Source of the DNA: Davidsoniella eucalypti
Lineage: Eukaryota > Ascomycota > Sordariomycetes > Microascales > Ceratocystidaceae
DNA: 64,000 bases
Assembly: GCA_004009845.1 (NCBI GenBank)
Contig: RMBW01000001.1
Span: forward strand, 1-64,000
Reading direction: 5' to 3'
Of this stretch, positions 35,093 to 44,601 are shown piece after piece. Made by a program: the position numbers and the translations under genes. Below the pieces are notes generated by a model. The model did not search any database and was not told where the DNA came from. It saw nothing but the letters and a program-made list of their open reading frames with translations. Numbering within the stretch: the first letter of the stretch is position 1; every line of letters starts with the position of its first letter.

Positions 35093-36053
35093 TTAGTGGG
35101 CTCTTATGGTCTCCAGCCGTGTCATCGGGCTAGCGGAGGACCGGGCTACCAGAGGGTGATTGTGGTCCAGGCTAGTCCATGTTGCAGCCAGGAGTCTTCG
35201 TTTGTTCTCCAGAAGGAGAAGAGCAGGGGACATTTCAGCTTCATGGTGGAGGGCGGAGGCGGGTGTGGTTTTCCAGACGGGTAGGATTGCTCTCAGGGCC
35301 ACCCGGAGCATATATTCCAGCTTGTGGGCGAGGTGTAGTGTCCTTGTTTTTACGAAGGAGCCTACCCATTTTATCAAGTTTGGGGGCCAGCCTTGTTCAC
35401 GGAGGCGGCATTGGAGCCTGCCGGGGAGAATGGCGTCAAAAGCTCCTTTAACATCCATAGTCACCAGAGTGTAGACCTTTCGCTCGCTCCAGTTCTTCTC
35501 TATATCATGTATCACACAGTCGACAAGGTCTGACGCACTCCGGTTCGGGAGGGCTCCAAACTGTTGTAGGTGAAGGACAGAGTTCTCGATAGCGATAGCG
35601 ATAGCGATAGCGGAATGGGCGATCTTTCTAGCAATAAGTCGTTCCAGCCCTTTGCCAAGACAGGCAATGGGTCGCCAAGAGCGGGGAGAGACGGGTCTTT
35701 GTCGGGTTTGGGGATGACCACTATTTCGACGACTTTGAAGACCGCTGGGTGGTGTCCCCACGTTACGCACAAATTAAAGAGCAGAGTTACGAATGGCTCC
35801 AGGTCATCCCAGAGCTTTCAAAATGGTACCGGAAATGCCATCCCGGCCTGGAGTAGCGTTTTTCAAGGAACTCCGAGACACGGAGAATCGAACCCCGGAC
35901 CTGATCCAAGCTCCGAAGCTAGAAGCTTCGATGGTGCTAAGGATTCATATCACTTCCTACAACCCTCAGGGCCGTCCAATGACGAGTCTTTCCTTCGTCG
36001 AGGTGTCTTATGATCTTAGTGATTTAGGTAGACGTTAAATATAATCAAATCAG
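35093..36053 (-). mobile_element. rearranged Tad1-like LINE fragment, copy 2
   Basis: Same structure as 22276-23223 in reverse: RT remnant on the minus strand (35093 to ~35855) with the same frameshift and the same YADD-removing deletion, and the element 3' end (GTTAAATATAATCAAATCA) on the plus strand near 36035-36053. Because breakpoints are shared, the LINE was already damaged before the duplication. A CGATAG microsatellite is expanded here by two units (35587-35611). Differences such as PNRSASD versus PKRSASD are single-base. Confidence 0.8.
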
Positions 36054-36272
36054 CCTGGGGGACCTGTTGGAATCCATATTTGAGATATGACCTGGTTATA
36101 GTGAAATAATTGAAACTTCCGCAAGAATATAGACACTTTTTTTCTGGCAAAAATTGCAGGTCTTTTCGAACGATTCTTTTACCACCCATAAAAATATGAT
36201 GTAATCGAGTCGGGGTGTAGAAACGCAGCAACAAACCCCTATCGAGTGTGTCTCCCTAAGCTTTTAGCAAGT

Positions 36273-36315
36273 GGTGCCTGACTGGTGCCTAACTGGTGCC
36301 TGACTGGTGCCTAAC
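36273..36315 (+). repeat. four 11-bp repeats upstream of the copy 2 gene
   Basis: GGTGCCTGAC/GGTGCCTAAC units with 11-bp period, starting at 36273, 36284, 36295 and 36306, about 375-415 bp before the start codon. Copy 1 has five. Confidence 0.7.
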
Positions 36316-36689
36316 TAACGCCTAAGAAGTTGATATATTAGTCCAACTAACTAACTGTATGAAAGCAATTTAGTGGGCAGTGTTCTGTAGTAAAGAAGTA
36401 AGTAAGCTGATTGCTTAAGCAGTAGCTATAGCTAAATAAAACCACAACATTTTATGATTTGCTGATTGGAAGATAACCAGCTACAAACTTATATTAAAAG
36501 GTTGTTTTTGTTTTCTGCTGGCACATCTACAATTTGCATCAATCTTCTGTCAAGTCAACTATAATAGAAAAACATCGGACAACATTCAGTCTTACGCGCT
36601 CCGAATATGCATTTATTTTCCTGAGATTTCTCGCTTCATCTTCTATAACCAACTAAACACAACACTTGATTTGAATATCGCAGTTTGTC

Positions 36690-39371
36690 ATGGAAGAGGG
36701 AAAGCAAAAGGTAAAATGGCAAGTCAAAGTTATACAATGATATATAACTAACAATTATCAACGATAGGTTGTTGAAGCTACAACAACCAAGGCTACAGTG
36801 GATGCAAAATCCAATGCAGATCTAGTAGCTCCATTTTCGACAGCAGACAATGATCAACAAGAGGAGATTCAACGCCTTAGAGAAGAATTAAGACTCCGCG
36901 ACGAAGAATCACGACTCCAAGGCGAAGTAATTCGACGCCTCAAAGAAGAATCACGAAATCGTGAAGCCGAAAACAAACGCAAGTTGGAACACGAAAGAGA
37001 AGAATCACGAAATCGTGAAGCTGAAACTAAACGCAAGTTGAAACACGAAAGAGAAGAATCACGACGCCGCGGAGAAGAATCACGACGCCGCGACGAAGAA
37101 TCACGACTCCGTGAAGAAGAATCACGACTCCGCGAAGAAGAATCAAAAAAACGATTAGCGGCACAGGCTCCTTTAACATTCCACAAATTTGTTTATTTCA
37201 ATTTTGCAATGAACTATCGAACACTACGATTGTATCCGGCAAATTCAAAGTTGCTCACAACCGGTAGCCCTACCTCAGTTCACCACAGGTTCTATCCCCG
37301 TGAGCTTCGCCCCTGGACTGACTTTGAAGCTATTCATGAATCTTCATTTTCCTTACTCGAGTCGACCTTCAAGGATGAAGGTTTATTCTCTAGCATCTTG
37401 GATATTGGTAGCAGGCAATTTACGCTGAGAGACCTCCAACTAGGATGTGAGATGGATGTTGTTTACTTCCACAGAGATACAATCCAAATTCCAGTCACAG
37501 AAATCATTAACGCCTATCTAAAAGCCCAACCTAGTGTTGCCTCCAATAATGAGGCTGGTGCCGCTACTGACTCAAACGACTCAAACGACTCAAACGACCC
37601 AAACGATCTGGCCGCTCTGGACAATATTGTCTTCATCAGCAACCCCCGTTTGATAGATGATTTTGCTGTATATTTGGACACTATGTATAGGCAACTTGGT
37701 ATAGATGATTCTGCTTCTGCTTTGGATGCAGACCCACCACACGATCCACTAATACAGTTTGCTACAATGTCATCAAATGCTCATGAACCATCCAACAGTC
37801 TGTCTGATGACTTTCGCTTACATTCACGTGCACTCAACCCCCAAAAGCAAAGGACACAATCACCACCTGCTTTTCCAGATAGAACATGTTCCGAGAAACG
37901 AGTTAAGACGCATGAGAGAAACCTGTTCGTCGTAGAGTTCAAGGCAGCCCACAAAGCCTCACCAGAACAAGTGGACCAGATTCTTAGGTCTAATCAAGAC
38001 AGTTCCATTTTTAGTGATGTGATAACATCCTCACAGTTGCAGACGGATGCTGACTCGGGTGAGCCACAAGTCGGCATTTCTAAGGTCGTTTCAAGATTCT
38101 TTGTGCAAGCTATTTGCCAAGTATACCATTATATGACAACTGGGGGCATGTTGTATGGATATTTAGCAACTGGTCAAGTCATACTTCTTTTGCATATTGA
38201 CAAGGAAGACCCGGGACTATTGCATTACCGTGTCTTTTCATATGACCAAAGCACCCCCGATATTCCCTTTCAGCATGCCAAGGCTCTAGTTCCAGAGATA
38301 AGCCCTACCGAAGACATTTGCAATTCCATCAAACAAACTCCTTTAGCCCTCGTTTCTACTCTAGCACTACTTAGCCTTCGACAGCCTATACTAAACGAAG
38401 ATCAGTTGGCAAATCGACAACTGCAACTTGTTACTTGGCCCAACTTGTACCCTACCGGGGAAGATGATGTTCGTGATGCTCCCCAGACAGCATTACCATC
38501 ATTGAAAAACTCGCCATTGCCGGACTTTTCCAAGTCTCTTCTTACCAGCCGCACCAAAGACAACATCATTCGCCAACCTGTAAAGAAAGCAGTCAAAAGA
38601 GCACCAACTGACAAATGTAAGCCTTCTACTCTGTTAAGCACTGGCCCTAGCGCAACAAAGCCAAAGCCCCATGATAAATTCTGCACTCAAGAATGCCTCC
38701 TGGGTCTCCAGAGGGGCACTCCATTGGATGTTCAATGTCCCAATTGGGAGTTACACCAGGCCGCTGTCAAGTCAAGCTTTGCGGGAGTGTATTTCCACCC
38801 TATAACCATGGCAGAGTTGTGTGTGGTTATTAAAAGCCAGCTGGACACTGACCTGGGCTCATATTGCCAAGTGACCTCAGCACAGGGGTTCATTGGGTCC
38901 ATCGTCAAACTCACTGCACACCCTTATGGGTATACATTTGTAGGCAAAGCTGTTGTAGATGTATGTCTCCCTATTATCAAGCATGAGATGCAAGTGTATG
39001 ATCGGCTGTACAGCTTGCAGGGCTCCATTGTGCCAGTATGTTTAGGCTACATTTCACTGGAAAAGAATCTCTGTATAAATTTTCAAATAAACAGACATAT
39101 TCTTCTAATGTCATACTCAGGTCGACCAGTGGCCAGTCTAGAGGAGACTAATGTTGATTTCTTGGAATCCAAAATTCGTGAGCTAGGAGTTGACCACGGT
39201 GATATTAGAGAGCCGAACGTTTTATACCACGAACAGTACAAACGACTTATGATCATCGACTTTGATCGTTCCCGTTTATATCCGCTAGAACCAGAAAATC
39301 ATCCCAAGAGAAGCGGCCAGGACGACATCAGCAATGAGGAGGTTCAAAACAAGAGGCCCCGTCATCAATAA
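36690..39371 (+). CDS. coiled-coil / PD-(D/E)XK nuclease-like / kinase-like protein, copy 2
   Basis: Exons 36690-36710 (MEEGKQK) and 36768-39371, with a 57-nt intron at the same place as copy 1; 874 residues, intact. Domain order is as in copy 1, with two instead of three 18-aa coiled-coil repeats. Nuclease-like motif: VVEFKAAHK (E397, K399) and QVYHY (Q458, Y462). Kinase-like motifs: HGD (H817, D819), N824, IDFD (D838). From E397 to the end it differs from copy 1 at only a handful of residues, and residues ~18-296 are also close outside the repeats. Residues ~297-396 differ at roughly 40% of positions with in-frame gaps. Both frames are open, which argues that the proteins are, or recently were, under selection. 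Confidence 0.85.
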
Positions 39372-39491
39372 GTCTTGAATAATCGGAGTAGACTTTCGGA
39401 TTTTCATTATTTCTTTGTATGTTAAGGTTAGGGAAGGGTTTTTACATATGTCTATCTATCGTTTGAATTATATAAATGTATAAACTTTCAT

Positions 39492-39813
39492 GTACAGTGC
39501 TATCCGACCACTAGGGGTAGCCACCTTTGAACTGAGACATATCCTACTGAAGATGAAGATATAGAGCATGATGAGATAATTAGCTATACATATTTCTAGA
39601 AAGAAGGACTGGGAAAAGGAAGTGGGTGTTTTTGGCTGATATATTTCGTTTCACATATACTAAATGTAAAACTACTTTTGATTTTACATTTCAACTTTTG
39701 TCTTTAGGGCCGCATGTGTTTCTTTGCACTGTTTTTTCACTTGTGTTATTTCATTACGTTGTTATAGTTTTTGTTTATTTTATTGCTACTTTTAAAGAAT
39801 CTGACATGAAAAG
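39492..39813 (+). repeat. segment A, downstream position (copy 2)
   Basis: Starts GTACAGTGCTATCCGACC right after the 3' flank of the gene and ends CTGACATGAAAAGA. It matches 24317-24546, which is on the 5' side of the gene in copy 1. About 95 bp (near 39578-39668) are present only here. Confidence 0.75.
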
Positions 39814-40323
39814 AAAAAATCTCTTTCTACTATTATTATTATATACAATAAGCATTGATAGAAATTTGGAAATAATGAACAGTTTTTTATTTGTTTAAAA
39901 ACAAAATAACATCGGAAAATATATCATAAAACAAAATGTGTGTCGTAGAAAACAAACTGCTAAAATAAACTATAACAAGATGATGTTACTATGTAAGTGA
40001 CTATGGCTAACCCTAAAGGTATATGTTCAATTAACCCTACTTATCTCAGTTTTTATTTCGTATATAAAATTCAAAGACATGATGTAGTGCGATCATACCA
40101 GTTTTTTCACCTTGTTTACCTGGCCGATAGCCTTAAAATGATGTGATGCAGCTGCTCTTCGTAGTTATTAGATAAGATTAGGTTGTCTAGTGTAGTATTT
40201 AACAAGGAAAATCTAGACAAAATAGCAAGATTTGGTAGCAGTGTAGAGTTACAAAGATGAGGGCTTTTTAGAGTAGTATTTTGCCTTGTAATCTCTCAAT
40301 GCAATAAGTAGGGCTTACATATT

Positions 40324-40377
40324 AAGCGCAATGAGATTGTTAAATATAATCAAATCAAATCAAAGCGCAATGAGATT
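40324..40377 (+). mobile_element. 24-bp LINE 3'-end insertion with 15-bp target duplication
   Basis: AAGCGCAATGAGATT at 40324-40338 and again at 40363-40377 flank GTTAAATATAATCAAATCAA plus ATCA (40339-40362). The insert equals the extreme 3' end of the LINE seen at 22276 and 36053, with its ATCAA-repeat tail. It is an extreme 5'-truncated insertion, just upstream of the transporter gene (ATG 40537). Confidence 0.85.
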
Positions 40378-40536
40378 TCGTTGTTTCTCGCTGTCTTTTA
40401 GCTTGCATTCCTGGGAACGACTACCGACCACTTTTTATACCAAAATCAAAACCGAGTTTCCTCGACTACAGTATCGATACCTATATTTCCTTCCTCAAAT
40501 TAACGGGTATATGTAGTACGCCTCACAACGAGTACA

Positions 40537-42301
40537 ATGTCCGAAGAAAACTCTGCTCCCAAAGAAGCCACTGGCATCTTGATGCTATCGAAGACTGACC
40601 TAGAAACACAACAGCAAATCCTCGGAGATGCTGAGACAAAGGCTCGCTATGGTGTTGCCGTTGACGATGCTTACCGTCTTAAGTCCGAATTGGTCGCGCA
40701 AAGGCTGGTCGAGATTGGAATGGGCCGGTACGTGATTCTATCAACTATCTTTCTTACACTCACGAAACACATCAACTAAAATATCGGTGTTACAGTTTTC
40801 AGTGGTATCTTTTCATCGTTGCCGGTCTTGGATGGACCGTGGACAACTTTTGGTCACAAGGAATCTCTGCTATCCGTCCCGCCGTCGCCAATGAATTCAC
40901 CGACATATCGCGGCTTAGCTATAGCTCCGTGGCCTACTATGTCGGCTTGATTATTGGAGCCGCATTCTGGGGCCCCGTCGCCGACGTGATTGGGCGCCGG
41001 CCGGCCTTCAACGCCACGCTACTACTCGGCGGTATATTCGCCACTGCATCTGCCGGCGCGACCAATTTTGCGGCCTTTTGTAGTCTGTGGGCCGTGGTTG
41101 GTACAGCAGCTGGAGGCAATGTCCCCGTGGATGCTATTGTGTTTCTTGAGTTTGTGCCGGGTCATTCCCAGTGGTTGCTTGTTACACTGTCAGCCTGGTG
41201 GAACTTTGGCCAGCTCGTAGTTTCGGGGCTAGCCTGGGCATTCTTGGCTAGCTTCTCGTGCGCCGATGAAGACGCCCCGTGTCCTCGTGAAGATAATATG
41301 GGCTGGCGGTATCTCATGATCACTCTAGGTGGCTTGGCTCTGATGTTTGGATTGTTGCGTATCCTGGTATTCAAGATCCCCGAGAGTCCACGGTTCCTAA
41401 TTTCCCAGGGCCGTGATGCCGAAGCTGTCCAGGCAGTGAACTATATTGCTCGCTACAATGGCAAGCCGGAACCGCTGACGCTCGATATGCTACTTGAGAT
41501 TGACCGTCAGGTTAAGCTATGCCACAGCACGAGTGTATCTCTAGATGATACCAACACTGTAGCGGATGAGATGCCTTTGACGGCTCCGCAAGGCTATTCA
41601 GACTTGCTCCGCCTTGCAACCACAAAAGCTCGAGCAAATTATCGTCACTTGTTTGCGGGTAGCAAGATGGCTCAACACTCGATCTTCACATTTATGGTAT
41701 GGATGACTATTGGCGTGGCATATCCGTTATACTTCGCGTTCATCACAAGCTATCTTGAAACTCATAAAGACTACCAAGCGAACGGCTCATTCAACTACAC
41801 GTACAAAGTGTATTGCATAGTTTCTGCCGTCGGTATCATTGGCCCATTAGCTGCGAGTTACTGCGTTGAGACACGCCTTGGAAGACGGTGGATGATGGCC
41901 ATTTCATCTGTGCTCACCGGTGTCTTTTTGTTTGCCTATACAACGGTGAATAGCCAAGCATCCGATATTGGTTTCCAGTGTGCTACAGCCGTACTTGGAA
42001 ATTTTGGTAAGTACTGCCCCTAAGATGAAATATCGATATTTAACCCACACTAACTAGTACCAAAATAGAATATGCCGTCATGTTTGCCTATACGCCAGAG
42101 TCGTTTCCAGCTCCTATCAGAGGCACCGGCTCTGGAATTGCGGCTACTCTCTTCAGAGTGGGCGGTCTTGTGGCGTCTTTGATATCTACATTTGCTGGCT
42201 ACACCAGCGTTCCAATCTATGCTAGCGCCGCACTTTGGTGCCTGGCTGGAGTATTTTGCTTGGGTTTGCCGTTTGAGACGCACGGACAAGTTTCGGTATA
42301 A
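40537..42301 (+). CDS. MFS transporter, SV2/sugar-porter type
   Basis: Three exons: 40537-40727, 40796-42006 and 42069-42301; 544 residues. Introns are GTACGT...CAACTAA...CAG and GTAAGT...CACTAAC...TAG. About 60 cytoplasmic residues precede TM1 (QWYLFIVAGLGWTVDNFWSQ). TM2-TM3 are linked by GPVADVIGRRPAF, the MFS signature loop (D-x-x-GRR). ...KIPESPRFLISQGRDAEAV is the sugar-porter PESPR-like loop, and TM7-TM12 follow with PESFPAPIRGTGSG, another PETxR-like motif. The pattern matches fungal SV2-related transporters of small organic molecules; the substrate cannot be told. The 3' neighbours (acetyltransferase, decarboxylase) suggest but do not prove a link with amine metabolism. Confidence 0.88.
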
Positions 42302-42443
42302 GAAGATATGAGTAGCCGGGATTAACAAAACACGACTCATGAGCGAGTCTTAACACCAATAATCATGAAAAAAAAGAATCAATCACCAATTAACACAAGG
42401 TGATTGACTAGTTATATATATAATACACAAAAAGGAAACGTTT
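42302..42443. other. spacer with tRNA terminator
   Basis: Contains the AAAAA run at 42428-42433 (TTTTT on the minus strand), the likely Pol III terminator of the tRNA-Gln gene. Confidence 0.6.
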
Positions 42444-42516
42444 AGGCCTAACCAGGATTCGAACCTGGGCTTACGGAATCAGAATCCGACGTCCTAACCA
42501 ACTAGACTATTAAGCC
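42444..42516 (-). tRNA. tRNA-Gln (anticodon CUG)
   Basis: 73-nt intronless cloverleaf on the minus strand. The acceptor strands GGCTTAA and TTAGGCC pair fully (one T-G). The D arm contains A-box GTCTAGTTGG. The anticodon loop is TTCTGAT with CTG at 42480-42482, and the T arm is CCAGGTTCGAATCCTGG (B box GGTTCGAATCC). Discriminator U, as in fungal tRNA-Gln. An oligo-T terminator follows about 10 nt later. CUG reads CAG codons. Confidence 0.93.
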
Positions 42517-42572
42517 GTTTTTCACATAATTTTGTGGTGTTTTTATCATTTATATAGGGGTCGAAATCTTGC

Positions 42573-42641
42573 GCCGGGCAAATATTTCATTTAGGTAGAC
42601 GTTAAATATAATCAAATCAAATCAAAGCCGGGCAAATATTT
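42573..42641 (+). mobile_element. 39-bp LINE 3'-end insertion with 15-bp target duplication
   Basis: GCCGGGCAAATATTT at 42573-42587 and 42627-42641 flank CATTTAGGTAGACGTTAAAT plus the ATAATCAAATCAAATCAAA tail (42588-42626). The same 3' end as the LINE in the large repeats, with a little more of its body than the 40324 insertion. It lies 57 bp upstream of the tRNA-Gln 5' end. Confidence 0.87.
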
Positions 42642-43231
42642 ATACATATGGCGTAGCGTGAACCACTGGTCCTAGTAGGTATGTTAGATGATAGATATGG
42701 AGAATTCTAGGCTTTCCGGAGTACGGAGATGGAAGTAGATCCGTCCGTATCTCGGGTACGAGGGGTGGTGGCAAGAGATAGAGGGATACGGTCCATTCCG
42801 TCTAGAATTTACTCAGGTAGTAGCATCAGTCGATGCTCTCGCTCAGGGCACACCACTATTCCGCGAACACATGGTCAGTAGATGTCAGTTGCCGCCATAA
42901 TGGTGTATGTAACAAGAACTTTCTTTGCCTTAGACTTTATAGAGCTCCCTAGTTTGCAAGTTCTGATTCTGTCTCCTTGTTTTTATCTCAGATAACTACC
43001 TAGTGATCTTGGAACTAGATCTTTAATTTTGAGCCTCAGTATAACTAACCATATATGGGCTCTAGCCTAAGAAATAGGGTGTTCTGGGGCTTTGAGCTTT
43101 CTTGCTCTAGCTGGAGTGTCGGTTGTCTTGTTTCCCAAGCAATAATCGTGTATCACCAAGCAAGTACAGTAAGGAAGGATCCTTTAACCGAATTAATGAA
43201 CCTTGACGAGCACCCTGTAGACATTGTTTTA

Positions 43232-44370
43232 TTAGCAGTTCACCAATGTTGCCAGTCTATTCATGGACTCAACCGACTTAACGTACCAAGAAACAATCCA
43301 TGACGGACGACCCCCAATAGATTTACAAACGGATTGACTAGCAATGTTCTCTGACTTTACGTCTGCAGACGCCCAGCCATCACTCCCAAAGAATTGTGTT
43401 TGGTCATAAAGTAGCTTAGCAGCTAGTCGCCGGGCAATTCCACGACGACGATACGGTTCCTAGTCATCAGATTCTTAGTAGGTGATGATGAACTAGCCAG
43501 GGATGATAACTTACCTCGCAATGTAAGCTAGAAATCGAGCCATCAGAGCCTAAGAATGCCCAGGCAACTGGCGTCCCATCGTCAAGTTTCACAAACACAT
43601 TAGGCCATTGAAACAGTGTGTGACTAGTGATGTTGTCAGTTTCTGCAGTTGATTGACACTAGGATTTCAACCTACGCTTCTCTAGGGATATGCGTTCGTG
43701 ACACAACCAGTTCGCAATCACTAAGGACTGGTTGAGCCCAGTTCATCCCATCGGGCAAAGGGTCAGGTTCAGTCACACAGTCAATATTGAACAGCCATTT
43801 ATCATAGAAGCCTGTCGGCCGCGGCTCGATGTTGACTTCCGGTCTGCGAGTCAGTATATCACGGACAGTATTGTTCAGGGTCCCAAGAACATATCCCCCC
43901 CAGATACACTCAGCAGTCTTTCCAATAGGCGATGTAGTAGCCAACGTTTTGAAGTGCGTCAAGGCGCTAACTACCGTTTGTTCTTCATATTCTTCATGGC
44001 CCGCCGCGCAGGGCACCATGCCATTCAATTCAGTTGTTGTCTGAGGACCGCGATCTTCTAGCGTGGAATACACCAGCATCTGAGTTTCCCGGCCTGCTTT
44101 AAAGTCTATTAGCAAGACCGAGAACGGCAAAGATACTGGGATATCGCCCTTTCCATGAAGCTCTTCGGGGCCAGACAGGATCACATAAACGGTCTCAATG
44201 GGTGATGTAGTCTTTTGGGTAAATTGAATGCGCCGCAGTATCGGTAGTGAATATGGCAAATGCTTTGTAAGCGCGCTGGTTACCCAAGTCCAGTCAACCG
44301 AGCTATCATATGACTCCGTGCGAATCTCCATGTTTTCGTGGTGTTTCGATTGTGGAGTACAAAAGCTCAT
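43232..44370 (-). CDS. GNAT-family N-acetyltransferase (FR47-like)
   Basis: Model of three exons: 43676-44370, 43515-43623 and 43232-43459; 343 residues. The second intron (GTAAGT...TAG) is clear. The first (GTAGGT...CACTAG) was chosen because it bridges THIPREA to HTLFQWPNVFVKLDDG in frame and removes a TAG. The C-terminal half has the GNAT core: PVAWAFLGSDGSISSLHCE, then EPYRRRGIARRLA, the acetyl-CoA-binding R/Q-x-x-G-x-A loop, then NIASQSVCKSIGGRP. The N-terminal half is a divergent GNAT-like domain often seen in fungal proteins of this length. Substrate unknown. It lies 231 bp from the 3' end of the decarboxylase on the same strand. Confidence 0.75.
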
Positions 44371-44601
44371 GAATATATCTCAAAGATTTCAGTTCAAATC
44401 GGGTTCGTGCCTAACTGTGACTCCGAGCTGGCCAATGGCACGCTAGCGCCCCACGCAATAGGCTCCGGTAGCCATATTTCTGACATTACTGGAATTGAGC
44501 ACTTCTGAGATCATAACATGTGGCAACGACAAAACATACTGACATTGACCTGAAATATAGACCAAAAACACGACATGGCATTCTTCCAAGACTCCGATTT
44601 T

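Larger units (their letters stand above)
34017..39813 (+). repeat. large duplicated segment, copy 2
   Basis: Plus-strand order: segment B (34017-39491: inner flank, rearranged LINE, promoter repeats, gene) then segment A (39492-39813). Left boundary: similarity to copy 1 starts at TACGGCGTCAGTCTC (34017); the sequence before it is unrelated to segment A. Right boundary: similarity ends at CTGACATGAAAAGA (39813). Together with copy 1 it makes a ~5.5-kb inverted repeat around ~9.5 kb of unique DNA. Confidence 0.85.
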
